Below are positions 10,757 through 23,008 of a stretch of 64,000 bases of DNA, piece by piece (positions within the stretch are counted from its first letter, which is position 1; every line of letters begins with the position of its first letter). Position numbers and translations under genes: made by a program. The notes beneath the pieces were generated by a model. It did no database searches and had not been told where the DNA came from. It saw only the letters and a program-made list of their open reading frames with translations. The stretch is from Heliocybe sulcata (Eukaryota; Basidiomycota; Agaricomycetes; Gloeophyllales; Gloeophyllaceae), in contig ML213538.1 in assembly GCA_004369045.1 (NCBI GenBank), forward strand, positions 19,031 to 83,030. The letters run 5' to 3'.

Positions 10757-12442
10757 TCACAAGCCGCAGATGCCGGAGCCCGCTAAGAGGGCCTTGGGGT
10801 AGAAGAGCTTCGGCTCCGCCCCGATCCAGAAGGGCAACTCGCCCTTCCACCCCGCCCTCGTCTCCTCACACGCCAGCACGTCCATCAGCTTAACGCCCAC
10901 GCCGAACCCGTCCGCGGTGACCTTTGCCGCGGCGCCGCTCCCCGCATTCGTGAGCGCGAGCAGCATGTTGCCCTTGCGCACGCTCAGGACGCTCGCGCTC
11001 AGCGTCTTGTAGATCGGCTTGGCGGTGAGGAAGCCCTTGTCCTTGCCGCGTGTGGAGATGGCGTTGCGGAGGGTGTTGAGCTGGGTGAAGTAGGCGACGA
11101 GGTTGGCGCCGGTGGTGGGGTAGCCGGTGAGCCAGAGGGCTTCGCGGTTGTTGGGGTCGCTGGCGCCGGTGAGGAGTTGTTCCTGTCCGTAGTAGACGAC
11201 GGGGATGCCGCCGCTGAAGATGTTCAGAGCGGCGTAGTTCTTGAGGCGCGCCATGTCGGTGGTGAGGCTGCCCATGCGGGCGTTGTCCTGGTTCTCCATG
11301 AAGGAGCCGAGGAGCGAGACGTCCTGGAGAGGCACGGTCAGAGTGGATGGGATGTGGGATCGGTGGGACGGACCTTGCATTGGTTGGTGAGCTTGGAGGC
11401 GACGCTGACGAGGTTGGTGAGGCTGCCTTTGGACGTCTGGAACGCGGAGGCGGCGTATTCCTTGATGGGGTAGTTATGCAAGCCGTCCATGACGTTCTGA
11501 TACGGGCAGAAGTAGCTACACAAGCGTGAGACCGTCGTTTTCTATGATTGGAAGCTGTATGCGCGTACCTTGGGTCGTTGGACCACACCTCGCCCTGGCA
11601 GTAGACGCCTGCGGCCTTGCAGAAGCCAGGCCAGAAGTCCTTGCGGACGTTCTTGGTCGCGTCGATACGGAGGCCGTCGACGCTGTACTCCTTGACAAAG
11701 TCGGCGATGTAGGCCTCGAGCGTGTTGACGACATATGTGTTCTCGGTGTCGAGATCCATGAGCGGGACTTGGCCGTTGCCCATCCAGCACTTCCATACCG
11801 TCAATCGCCAGTCCTCGAATTTGACGAGCCAGCCGACGTACCTGCTCCACGGACGCCTGGTTGGACCAGTTGATCCAGCACTTTTTGTGAAAGTAGCTGG
11901 AGTTGTTGAAGGGCACCAGCTCGGAGTAGGGGATACTGCCATCGCCCCATGACGCAAAGTGGTTAACGACAATGTCGACCATGACATACATGCCGCGGTC
12001 GTGCAGAGCCGTGACAAGGTCATTCAGATCCTGTTCTGTCCCAAAATTAGGGTTGAGCGTGTAGTAGTCCTTGGGCCAATAGCCTAGTCTACCTCGTTAG
12101 TTCCAGTCGAGGATATATAATCGACAGTGGAAACTCGCCGTGGTAGGCCTCGCCCTCATCCGTGTTGCCATATATCTGCTCGATGACGGGGCTGATCCAG
12201 ATGGCGGTGAACCCCATGTCCTGGATATAATCCAGCTTATTGATGATACCGCGCCAGGTGCCTCCGCAGAACACACGGTCGGCGGTGTTGCATGCGGCAG
12301 TGGTGGACCCGTCGGTACGCGCAAAGCGGTCGGTCACGACCTGGTATATGGAGCGACCGCGCCATTGGTCGGCGGTGGCTGCGAGTGCGCCGGCGGCGGC
12401 TGAAACGAGTGTGAGTGCTGAAAGGAGCGACGGGGCGAGCAT
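10757..12442 (-). CDS. Secreted alpha-amylase (GH13, Taka-amylase type)
   Basis: Endo-acting 1,4-alpha-glucan hydrolase, 491 residues. Exons: 12442-12139, 12083-11842, 11789-11569, 11515-11374, 11323-10757. The first intron (12138-12084) begins with GC and restores the family motif YHGYW; the others are GT..AG. Residues 1-22 are a signal peptide, so the enzyme is secreted. Conserved GH13 regions: VDIVVNHF (His143), GLRIDATKN with nucleophile Asp225, GEV with acid/base Glu249, and ENQDN with Asp316. Two usually conserved active-site histidines are replaced: the one after Lys in region II is Asn229, and the one in NHD of region IV is Gln315. No starch-binding domain follows the barrel. The next gene upstream is a secreted protease in the same orientation. 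Confidence 0.92.
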
Positions 12443-13007
12443 GGTGGCTCTGTAAAGAACGGAAGAGGTGGGTACCTCGAGGGGGTTGGGCGGAGAGGAG
12501 ACACTGTTAGGGGAATGGCCCGTCTAGCTTTATGAGCTGCCCGGGCATTTCTGAAGGATTGCGACGGGTCGCCGCAGTCTGGCCCTGAGGGTATACGAAT
12601 CGCCGTTTACCGTGCCTTGGGCTATATGGACCTACCATATTCACTGGCTTTTCAGCTTCTGGATTCAGTACTTCTGATAATGCGTCGGACCTCATGAAGG
12701 AGTGCAGTTGCTGATAGATTTCGCTGTGAAGAAGCAGTCGACGAGACGGGGACCACCGCGGTGGCTGTGCGACTGTAATTAGCCGACGGCGGGAGCAGCC
12801 AAGCTGGTATGTGGCGCTATAGCAAGTCGCTTGCAGGTTCCATAAGAGATAGATCATTATAATTGCCAAAAGCTGCAGCAAAACATCGTAATGTCTCTAA
12901 ACTCGTACCACAGGACCCAGATACAACAACGATAGCGATACACCTCTAAGCGGACACATGAAGGTCCCTCTCCACGCTCCCAAATTTTGTCAACCTGCTC
13001 TTCCCGC
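12443..13007. other. Amylase promoter / protease 3' region
   Basis: About 565 bases between two genes read in the same (minus) direction. No gene was seen. It must contain the promoter and leader of the alpha-amylase. No convincing TATA box or clear binding site could be picked out by eye. Confidence 0.4.
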
Positions 13008-14467
13008 TTAAGCGAGGGAGGCAAAGCCCACTTGGTCCGTACCAAAGTTGAAGGCCGTGTACACGTTCTTCATAAAGCTGCAGACGAATGTCAGAATGGG
13101 TACGAGACAGACGCGAGTGCTGCGCCTCACCTGTCGCCCAAGAGCCACACACCGCTGCCCAGACCGAGGTCCTGGCCAGCGAGCGCACCGACGCACTGGC
13201 CCGAGCCAGACTCCGTCTCCCCAAGGTTAAAGCTACCCCAAAAGTCAGCACCGCTCCCTCCCACCAATCGCAATCCACTCACTTGTCAGCGCTGATCGCC
13301 CAGTTCTTGCCGCCCCAGCTGAAGGACACCGAGGGCGCGCTGTTGCAGGGGTACGAGTAGTACCCGTTCTCCGAGTCGTACACCCGGCTGCCCGAGATCC
13401 GCGAGTAGAACGTCCGGATCGCGCTCGGCGGGCCGTACATGATCGTGGTGCCCGAGTCGATGATCGTCTCAAAGCCCGACACCGCCGTCGTGGACCCGAC
13501 GTGCGCGCTCGCGCCGCGCGCCTGCCAGAAGCCCGTCGAGGTATCGACAGAGTGGTACTCGATCGACCCGCTGTACATCGCGCTGTCCGTGCCGCCCAGA
13601 TACAGCTCCGACCCGGACGACGCGAGCCTGAACCCGAAAATGTCGCGCGAGACCGCGCCCTGCGAGTACGCGGTGTTGAAGAAGGGGTCCTCGCCGAGGT
13701 TGGAGATGGCGGGGTACGCGAGGCCGAGGATGCCGTCGATGGGGTCGCCGGAGAAGGACGAGGAGAGGGTGGTTACCGGCGAGAAGTACTGGTTCTCGGC
13801 GGTGATGCCCGCGACGGTCACGGTGTCGGTGTAGACGGGGCCCGAGACGGTGGAGCCGTCGCCGTATTGGATCTCGAAGGTGCCGGACCGCCTGGAGGCG
13901 GACGAGGACGGCCTGTATTTGTTCTTGGAGGAGCAGGTCGAGGAGCGGCAAGAAGAGGAGGGGATCCAAAGGTCGGCCGATCCAGCTGTCAAAGAGTCGC
14001 GTGAGATTGTGAATAGCATAGAATGACCTCTGCTTACTGTCAAAATCGATGAGGAACCTCTGGCCGCCGACAGAGATCGTGCCTGCCCACTCCTCATCAT
14101 CGTCCTCATCGGTCAGGGCCTCCTTCTGCCTCTTCTCGAGGGCCGCAACGGTCGTGTTCGGAAGAGCAGCTAGAGCCTTGATTTCCTGCCCGGGCTTGAG
14201 GCCCGAGTTCTTCTGAAGGTTGATCAAGTTCTGGCGATGCTTGCTATCGTGCTGTTTAGTATGTCATATAGTGAGCAGCGGTGACGGTACTCACTTCTTG
14301 GTCATCACCGTCTGGACGATGGCACGGTCGTGGTCGAACGTCCCGTCGGCCTTGGTGAGCGAGGCACGCTTCCCGAGGGGGATGCGGATACCCGTGTCGC
14401 GCTCTACGGGCGTAGCAGAGGCCACGAGGGCCAGGGCGACAGTGAGAAGCGAGGCTTTGCAGAACAT
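13008..14467 (-). CDS. Secreted pepsin-type aspartic protease (family A1)
   Basis: Acid endopeptidase, 417 residues. Exons: 14467-14295, 14243-14038, 13985-13283, 13232-13131, 13077-13008. Residues 1-19 form a signal peptide and about 20-96 the propeptide, which ends at a basic pair (LEKR, 93-96) suited to Kex2-type cutting. Catalytic Asp126 lies in FDTGS, with the intron inside the Thr codon. The flap tyrosine is Tyr167 in YGDGS and the second catalytic aspartate is Asp303 in IIDSGTT. The C-terminus has the family's LGDSFMKNVY strand and ends FASLA. One Cys pair flanks SSCRSSTC and another lies in the C-terminal lobe. Overall this matches polyporopepsin-like basidiomycete proteases that break down extracellular protein in acid surroundings. 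Confidence 0.93.
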
Positions 14468-14573
14468 CTTGAGAGTAGTGAGAAGAGAGCTACTGCAGAT
14501 GAGTGCTTAAAGCTGCTGCTAGTGAAACGAGACGAAAGCGACCCGATGGAGGATAAAGCAGAAACATTCGAGG

Positions 14574-14580
14574 TTTTATA
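14574..14580 (-). promoter_or_regulatory. TATA box of the aspartic protease
   Basis: TATAAAA read on the minus strand, about 110 bases upstream of the protease ATG at 14467. The spacing leaves room for a leader of about 75 bases. Confidence 0.6.
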
Positions 14581-16249
14581 TGCGCCATGACCGAGACTGT
14601 CACGCTGGCAACAGAAGGGTGCAGGTGGTGCGGGTGAACTTGAGATTACAAGAAGCAGGTGCTTGAGACGATCGGTGATAAAAATAGCCCGTTTGCGCGT
14701 GAGGTGCACAGCAATTCTCGGAGGCTATAATGGGTGGCATATGCCTGCGTTGAGATCTGGACTCACCGGGACTGCAAATGCCCTCAGTTCGTACAGCCGT
14801 CGTGACGCCAGCGCTTGATGTTTGTAACAGCCAGTCGAGGTGCACGTGTAAGGTGGTAGTGCGGTACAGAGCAGCGCTGTTGTTGTGAGTCGATCGCCCC
14901 CACAAGGCTCCCAGATAAGAGACGTGCATGCGCTATTTGGCAGGAGAATGGAAGACTACTTCTCGTCGTTGTGATGGGAGACCATACTCCCCAGTAGGGC
15001 GGGAACCAATCAGAAGATGGGACGCGGATATTCAGCAAGTCCGAGATGGGAAGAATTCGACGGCCCGCACGGCAACGGTAAGGGATGGCCACTGCCCATG
15101 CGCGTAACCGCCGGAGCATAACTGATTACGCGGAGGCTGCACAAGCAGTCAATGGGGGCAGAAGACAAAAGCTTTGCAGGACCACGAGCAAATGTTGACC
15201 GAGACTCTGAATGGGCAGGACGATGTGGTTGGTGACGAGACCAGCATCCTGACAGTGTACCAGCGTTCCCGGCACCTCCGTCGCGGACCATCATGTGGAC
15301 TCACCTGCGAATTGACAGCTCGGCGTGGTCCCACCGCTGATGGCGGGGAAAGTCATTTGATCTTCTCTTATCTGCGACGACGGCAAAGAGTGACGTTGGT
15401 AGCCCCGCACGCAAGGTATTCCCTTCCAGTCCATGAGCTCCCTGGTCCCCGAGCGATCAAAGCCATATGCACGGCCGGGGGTTGATGAACCCGGTTCCAC
15501 CTGCTTACATATCTACTCACCAAGGCCATCGTTGACCATCCAGTCCACGCTATTACTCGGATTTGTCACAAAGCAGTTGAGGAACGCGCATGAGGCGGGC
15601 GCTGAAGGCGACAGGCTATGCCAACGGATACTGCCGGATGCCACAAATAGCTCGCATACACTTGGCAAGATTGTGGATGAAGGATATCATCAAGGACGCT
15701 GGAGGACCAGCGTCAACGTTAACATGTGTGAAGAGAACAGACAAAAACACAATTCGACCTATATGCGGGTTGTTTGTACATATATAATGTACTCGTCTTA
15801 TGTACTCGTCTTGAACTTGATCTCTGAATCAAGTTTCGAACAGTACACTAACAAGGACCTTCAAAAGGGAAGATGTACATGTATTGTAAAGATGATGCGC
15901 GCGTTCTGATATGTACATCCAGTACAAAAGTACTATAGGAACCTGATTTCTGACACGTACCTGAATTCTCTGCTGCCTTGTCCGAGAAAGGCCTCCGCCT
16001 TTCCGAATTTGGGAGGCTCGCGATTCTGACAACGAATACTCAAGCATTGAATATTGAGCATGGAATATTGAAGCTTGAGGGGCAATTGTCGTAAGGTATG
16101 GCATCAGCATCCAAGGTTGAATTGTATCCACTTCAACGAGGAAACCAACCGATAGCTGATTCATCCTGTAGAATGCACTGGGCGCTGCAACGGCGTCTGT
16201 TCCCGAGTGTAGAGCACATGTGATACAAGTAGATATAGTACAGTGTAAA
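14581..16249. other. Intergenic, no recognised gene
   Basis: About 1.65 kb. Several open frames of 60-160 codons occur on both strands but share no family features and do not join through good introns. The left part is promoter of the protease. The right part is the 3' region of the ETF-ubiquinone oxidoreductase gene, AT-rich with repeated short motifs such as ATTGAATATTGAGCATGGAA around 16045. Confidence 0.4.
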
Positions 16250-18217
16250 TCAAGTAATAGCTGCAACAAGAAACGATCAGTGACAAAGAACCCCAAGGTT
16301 AAGAACCACTCACTATACTTTGGCCCGCCTCCTCCTTCAGGTACAGTCCAGTTAATATCCTGCGTAGGCACCTTGATATCGCACAGTTTGCAATGAATGC
16401 AATTCTGTCACACAAACATCAGCCTCGCCATGAAAGTCCAACAAACCAACACATACCTGGGAGTTGATCACCAAAGCCTTTCCCTTCCACCCAGCCTTCT
16501 CCGCCGCACCCTCGTCCTCCACATACTCATACACAGCCGCAGGACACGCCCGCCCCAGCAGCCCCGCAAACTCCTCCGTATTCCGCCTCACATGCTCCCT
16601 CCTCACCTCCGCATCCTCCCGCCCGTCCTTCGTCACCCTCAAATGCACAGGCTGGTCCTCCGCGTGGTTCGTCCCCGTCAGCGCGAGCGACGTCAGCAAG
16701 TCCGTCGACAGCGGCGGCTGGAACGGCGGGTACTTTATCGGCTGCACCTCCGACACCTTCTTCGTGTGCGCCGCGTCCGTCGCCTTCTGGCGGTTGCGGA
16801 ACGTCCAGGGCGTCCGGCCCTTCAAGATGAAGCTGTCCAACCCCGAGTAGGCGAGCCCGCCGAAAAGCCCAAGACGCGTGTTGAACGAGGGCCGCAGGTT
16901 GCGCACCTCGTGCAGCTCATCCCAGACCCAGCTCTTCTTCAGCGCGTCCTCGTACGGGCGCATATCAACCGCGCTCTCAGAGCCGGCCGCGAGCGCGTCG
17001 AACGCGCTCTCCGCAGCGAGCATCCCGCTCTTCATCGCGCAGTGCGAGCCCTTGATCTTCGGCACGTTCACGAACCCCGCCGAGCACCCGATCAGCGCGC
17101 CGCCCGGGAAGTGCAGGCGCGGCACGGACTGCAGCCCGCCCTCGTTCAGCGTGCGCGCGGCGTAGGCCACGCGCGTCGAGTCGCCGCCCAGGAGCTTCGC
17201 GAAGTACGGGTGGTGCTTCATGCGCTGCAATTCGTTGTACGGGCTGAGATACGGGTTGGCGTAGTCGAGTCCGATGACTAGACCTAAGCTGACGAGCCCG
17301 TCCGCCATGTGGTACACCCATCCCCCGCCGTAGGTCTTGGTGTCGAGTGGCCAGCCCATGGTGTGCACGACCTCGCCTGGTCGGTACTGACTCGGATCAA
17401 CGCGCCATACCTCTTTCACACCAATACCGTACGTCTGCGGATCGCTGTCCGACCGCAAGTCGAACTTGTTGACGAGTTGCTTGGTTAGGGAGCCGTGCGC
17501 GCCCTCGGCGATGAGTGTGACCTTTGCGCGGAATTCCATGCCGGGATCGAAGGTGTCCTTCATCCGGAATTGCCTGTCCAGCCCGACTTCGTTGGTCCGG
17601 ACGCCGAGGACTGTCTTGCCGTCTTCAGAGTAAACGACGCCGGCCCCGGCGAAACCTGGATATACCTCCACGCCCATCTCTTCTGCAATGGACCCAAGCC
17701 AAGCAGTATAACGAGACAGGGAAACGATATAGTTGCCCTTGTTGGACATCTGTGGGGGATGCGGCATCGGGAAGGCCATGGTGCTGGTGAGGAATTTCAT
17801 GGAGTCTGACAGGGCCGGCTGTGTAAGAGGATGGTCATCTCGCTCGGACCACGACGGTAAAAGTTCATTGAGGGCCCTGGGTTCTACAACAGCTCCAGAT
17901 ACGATGTGTGACCCTAACATAGGAGACACAAAATCAGACCTTGACGGAGTCGTAGAGCTATCCCTCGGCGCACCTATTTCGGAGCCCTTTTCCAACACCA
18001 CGACTCTGACCTCCCTCCCCTTCTCCTGCTCCAGCTGCTTTAGACGGATAGCAGCGCTAAGCCCTGCAGGACCTCCCCCGACAATACAGACGTCCACTTC
18101 GTCGGATGGTCGTTCGACATTGTTGGGGTCGAACAGTTCTCTTCGACAACGAGCGGTGCTGTGGAGAAACCGGAAACGCCGCACAGTGAGCGACCTGTAT
18201 CGCCCCGACCGCAGCAT
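16250..18217 (-). CDS. CIR2: Electron transfer flavoprotein-ubiquinone oxidoreductase, mitochondrial
   Basis: Passes electrons from electron transfer flavoprotein (fatty-acid and amino-acid oxidation) to ubiquinone at the inner mitochondrial membrane. 620 residues; exons 18217-16457, 16404-16314 and 16260-16250, the last only 11 bases. The Arg-rich start ([17 protein letters not shown]) is a mitochondrial targeting sequence. [12 protein letters not shown] near residue 45 is the FAD dinucleotide fold. The C-terminal 4Fe-4S ligands are all present: Cys in [11 protein letters not shown], and three more in [11 protein letters not shown], a motif completed only after removing the intron 16456-16405. 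The protein ends GGGGPKYTIT, close to the family norm. The symbol is that of the yeast orthologue. Confidence 0.95.
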
Positions 18218-19070
18218 CGAGTATCGCAGAGGGTAGCCTTATAGCAGTCCGAGGAAAGGAAAGTGCAATCACGGGCAGATAATTGGCGCCCACAGACTCG
18301 GTCGATCATGTGAAATCTGAAGATCCCGCTTGCCACAGCCACAATATCACTCGCCACAATGGCCACTGCCACATACGCGCATTCGCTGCGTGGCTTTGTA
18401 TCAATCTCGTGATTACAGAAGGTCATAGCACGGTGCTGACCATGCTCAAGACTCGAAGCTTCAAGCTCAAGCTCTTGCCTTGACTGCTATTCCGGGTCTC
18501 AGAGGCATATTGACTGGTAAGAAATCAGCAAATATCGCCGAGCTCGAGATCACAGAAGACTTTGCCACTGTCATGAGTGCCATCGATACCGTCTGAAGCT
18601 TAAAGCACACCATAGAAATTCGAACTTGTCATTTTGTTGGCCGACAGCAGGAAGGCAGAGCAGGAAACGGCATTCGAATGGAGAACAGCGTGAACCACGA
18701 GCTTCGTGAGCGGCCGGACGGGCTGACTGGGGCTGACTGGAAGCCCAGTATTCCGCCTTTCCTGCCCACCAGGCTTGTTGTCCAGGGGATTGCATACCTT
18801 TCCAGTCGATGTTTACGAAATGGAGGACAGAACCCGTTAAGGGGACGGCGCTAGGTGACAGAAACAGCATGCGATGGTGTGATATGCATTGCTCAGGATG
18901 GCACTACGCTTCGCGGTTAGAAAGGACAACGATCCTGTTCGAAATGTGCAATCAGAACTGAACATCGCCTCGTCTGGGCAACTCGAGGTCCTAACCTTAC
19001 GTCGATGATCCCGTACCCATGTCGATCATACCGACAAGAGATTCCAGCTCCGCTATATTCCAAAATACAT
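18218..19070. other. Promoter region of ETF-ubiquinone oxidoreductase
   Basis: About 850 bases between two minus-strand genes. No gene was recognised. It holds the 3' end of the AP-1 mu transcript and the promoter of the oxidoreductase. Confidence 0.4.
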
Positions 19071-20765
19071 CTACATAGGAACAATCGGCGCGCTACCCTT
19101 CTCGATCGCCGTCCGCAAGCTGCATTAGCATCAGCATCCACGTACAAACACACAGGAAACATAGCACACTCACCTATAATCGTCCCCATTCTGTGTGATA
19201 TAGCGCACCCACGGCAGCGCCTGGTACCCGCTCTTCTCGACGATCTTGAGGTACCGCACCTGGATGCCGGACACGGTGAAGTACGGGATCTCGTACTTGA
19301 CAGTGATCGGCGCTCGTTTTTCTGCGTCTTGCTCTGCGTGTATTCATGTAAGGAGGAGGGATGAAAGGCAAAGACACAGTGGAACTTACCGGCTCGGACA
19401 CTCGGCAGCCCGAAATGTGCGCGCATGAGGAACTCCCGTGCGCCGCCGAGCTGCTTGATCTTCCACACGAAACACGACTTGTCCGGTGCATATTGTACGC
19501 TCCCTGTTGACGCCTACACCGCCCATCACCATATCACCTCACTTCACAGCAACCAACCCACTCACCCTGAACTTCGGGCTGTCCGCATCGTCGGGCACAG
19601 GCACGTAGATCTCAACATTGTTCGCCGTGCTCCGCCGCTTGAACTGCGCTTTGCACTTGACCATGTACTCGATCCGGCTGCCCTTGTGGCTCTCCACCGC
19701 CGCCTCGACCCAGATCAGCGGCTTTACGGGCGTGGAGAGGCGGTAGGACATGAGCTCGAACTCGCCGTCTGGGGGTATGAAGGAGATGGTCCGGTCGTTC
19801 TCGAATCGGGATAGCCGCACGCATTGGTGGAATTTGACGTCTTCCATCTCGATCGCCTTGCCGCGGGATGCTGGGAGAGGTCACATGGGATAGGGAAAGA
19901 GGGGGAGGCAGGGGAGGAGACGCACTTCTGCCTGTCGTTTCGAACATGACTTTGTCGTTCAGCCCTAATCGCAGCTCCGGCATTCCTGAGAGGTAGCACT
20001 TCATCTTGACGGCGCCAAGGATCTCCGAGCGTACAACATTCCCATTCGCGTTTACCTTTGCTCGTGTCAGATCAGAGTCAGAGACCGGATATGAGCTTGG
20101 ATCAGCACGCACCAGCAAGTTAACACTCTCAATAACGTCCAAGAAAACCTCATTCTTCCGGTAGCGTATCCCCTCCGTCCTCCACGACACAGCATTCGTA
20201 ACCGCCATCGGCGGGCGCACCTGCACCTCCAGCTTATGCGACTCCTGAGTAATGTACCTTCCCCGCCGTCAGACGCAGTACAGTGAGTTGGAAGTGGTAG
20301 AACACACTCTTGCAGGATCTTGCTCTCCGTCGTCTGCGGGTACCCAAAGTCCATCATCTCGTCCATAAGCTCATATATAATCACAAAGTTATCCCGGATC
20401 GACTCCTCCTCGAGCTCCTTGAAGTACTCTGTGAGCACCGAGACCAGCCGGTGCAAGAAGATGATGATCTCGGCCGCATTGCTGTTCCTTTTCGATAACG
20501 CCAGCACTGTACACCAGCAGACGACTCGTCAGCCAACGAGAGACGCGAAGTGATATGCCCGCGCACGGTAGAGATTCGAGTGTCGGATATGCATGTAATT
20601 CACCCCTTCCTTGGAGATGCACGGCGTGACCTGCTGGCCCTCCTCCTCGATATCCAGCACAAGCGGCATGAAGCGCTCGATATACGACGTCGGCACATCG
20701 TCGCGGTATGTCCGTAAGATGAGTGGCTTTCCTTTGAGGTCTAGTATAGCGATTAAGCTGGCCAT
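19071..20765 (-). CDS. APM1: AP-1 clathrin adaptor complex, mu subunit
   Basis: Medium chain of the AP-1 coat that sorts cargo at the trans-Golgi and endosomes. It binds tyrosine-based signals through its C-terminal mu-homology domain. 455 residues. Exons: 20765-20567, 20506-20308, 20257-19926, 19870-19566, 19513-19390, 19333-19174, 19119-19071. The N-terminal longin-like half starts MASLIAILDLKGKPL and includes SNLYLLALSKRNSNA, restored across intron 1. The mu-homology domain includes EGIRYRKNEVFLDVIE, FHQCVRLSRFENDRTISF and WKIKQLGGAREFLMRAHFGL. The C-terminus reads RYITQNGDDYS followed by about a dozen extra residues (LRTAIEKGSAPIVPM), slightly longer than usual. The last short exon is less certain than the rest. 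Confidence 0.94.
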
Positions 20766-20988
20766 GGTGACAAGACGCAGGAGTAGTTGGCTGTGGCTGA
20801 AGGGAAAGCGGTGGTAATTAGCGCGATCAAAGTACACATGCAGCTCTCACTGGACGAGCTCAAGATATACGCAGCATACGATAAAGACTATGGCGTTTGT
20901 AGTATACAAAAGTGGACTCCGAAAACAAATACCGACAAGAGATACTTAGCAAACCCTAAGGTACACCAGCTCATCCAAGATCTGATCA

Positions 20989-22491
20989 TCACTTTCTCCG
21001 TCCGAACCACGACCGCCAGCCGCCCTCTTCCGCCTTGCTCGCCAACAGCGGAGTCTCCTCGTCCATCCTCTGCTCGTACACCGACCCTTCAACTGCATCC
21101 TCGACCGCCTGAGCAACAGGGACTCCATCATCCGGTGCTCTTGTAATGGGCACTGGGGAGTCCTCTTGGTCCATGGCGGAGGAGGAAGGGGACAAGGGTT
21201 GCCCAAAGTCGTCAATCTGGAGCTTGTGCGGGCGGAACTTCCAGACAATGCACATGACGAGGAGGGTGCCCTGCATGATCCCTGCTACGGCGAAGGTGAT
21301 CCAACCTGAGGGAATAGTAGGTTAGATAGTGCGTATAATCTATGTGAAGGGAGCATACTCGTCCAGTTCGTCCCTGGTCTATCATGCGAAATGCAGTTGA
21401 GCAATCCTGGACTAACGAAGTCAATCTAGGCTTACCGTAACGCGATAGATAAGACCATCAACACAGCTCCGGGACTCTGTATGCACATCATGGGTATACT
21501 CAGCGCGCCGACCAGCTTCATTTGGTAGGTATGAACTATCTGCGGCGCATATTGGACTGCAGCGAGGCCCGCCGAAGCCACACCCAGGAAAGTCGCCCAC
21601 AGCTCGATATGCGGCGGAAGTGGCGCGCCGAGCGTAGAAGGAGGCAGAGGTGTGGTGATGAGCAGAGCAAAGGTGATAAAGATGATGAGAATGCTGTATA
21701 ATGCTCACGATGAGCCAGAGAATCTGAAACAGACTGGATTTCGAAACGAACATGTGTATGAAGACTACCCATGCAAGGGTGATAGATAGCCGCCATTCAT
21801 CGCTCTTGATACTGGTTTTAATATGTTGTGGCGGCCTGGTGTCGTGCGCATCCACGTCGACCTCGGCGTATCTGCGGTGCTGTGGGTAATAGAGCATGTA
21901 GAGGACTAAGCTGTCGGGACATGGACATCGTAAACCCAACCACCTCCAGTTATACATATGGAAACGCACATGATCGTGAACATAAACCACTGAAGAAAGA
22001 CCTGGAATACTCCTGCCGTCATTTCCAGGCAGCTGCCTATGCCCTTGGATGGCACGTCAATTGCGACGGAAACTTGAGAAGCGAAGGTACATACGACGAA
22101 GCGGCAGCATCTCATTATGCTCCATTGCATGACCACCCTACGCCATCGCGTCTTCTCGTTCCAGCAAGGCCACAACCAAGACGACATAACGGCTCTCACA
22201 TGTTCAGCATGCCAGAAGCAGCGGACGTGCTTCCGAGGAGAAGGAACCAAGGGCTAAACCCTTCCGAAGATTTCGTCGCAATAATGCGAAAGTGCTGCGG
22301 ACATCTATTAGTCTCATTTAAAGCTCAATACGAGATCTTACGAACCTGGGGTAGATAGGAGATGACAAGACCGGCGCAGAGCCCACTGGTAAGGAGAGCC
22401 GTAAACCAATCATGATGCTGGAGTTCTATATATCAGTTGTTGCGGTTGACGTTCAGATGAGGGTACTGACAGGCCTGCAGTTGTCCGACAT
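20989..22491 (-). CDS. PQ-loop repeat membrane protein
   Basis: Polytopic membrane protein of the PQ-loop (cystinosin/KDEL-receptor/SWEET-like) group, probably in an organelle membrane. 356 residues in nine exons: 22491-22467, 22425-22346, 22294-22200, 22137-22095, 22043-21970, 21910-21752, 21693-21436, 21378-21359 (20 bases), 21305-20989. Two PQ motifs are visible: SYLPQHFRII followed by SSEGFSPWF, and QYAPQIVHTYQMKLVGALSI. About seven hydrophobic segments can be counted. The soluble tail ends EETPLLASKAEEGG, where the ETPLL part resembles an acidic dileucine lysosome/vacuole sorting signal. Substrate is unknown; relatives carry cystine or basic amino acids. The first intron is short (41 bases). 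It reads away from the sacsin-like gene across about 517 bases. Confidence 0.85.
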
Positions 22492-23008
22492 GGTGCAGAA
22501 CAGCCTATTCGACGGTGGGGCACAGAGAGGAGGAAGCACGTGACATAGTCGCGCAGTGTGACAGGTAACTCACTGCTGATTTCCCGGACTTTCAAGTTGA
22601 AAAGACTGTAATATACAGGTCAATAATATTTTGATACAATAGGGATATCCGACGCACTCTTTTTGACTTTCAGCTGTTTTTGACTCTCTGAGTTATGTGG
22701 ACAGTACCCACTACATCATGTCCAGGTATACATGCGGTAATCTAATTATAGATCGTCATATTGATCGCACTTGCCGCCGGTTAGGCGTACGCGTAAGGAG
22801 CAGCCTTCACCCTTACTCACTACTTATTCAAGGACACGACTGTTTTACGACTCAACACCTGGCGGCACATAAAAGAGGAGAAGTTTTGCCAGAAATAATA
22901 CCCTGCTGGTCAAGGAAACGCGCGAACTATTGTTGGATCGCGCATACACGCCCTGTACTCCCGGTGCTGCGGGATATACCCTATATCTGCTAGTATCCCT
23001 AACTCGTA
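22492..23008. promoter_or_regulatory. Divergent promoter between PQ-loop and sacsin-like genes
   Basis: 517 bases between two start codons pointing away from each other, so both promoters must lie here. The region is relatively AT-rich around 22610-22680. No single element could be assigned. Confidence 0.5.

Noticed and set aside
16397-17281. 294-codon Arg-rich frame on the plus strand
   Set aside because: Antisense of the ETF-ubiquinone oxidoreductase gene; Arg-rich reading is an artefact of GC-rich codons.
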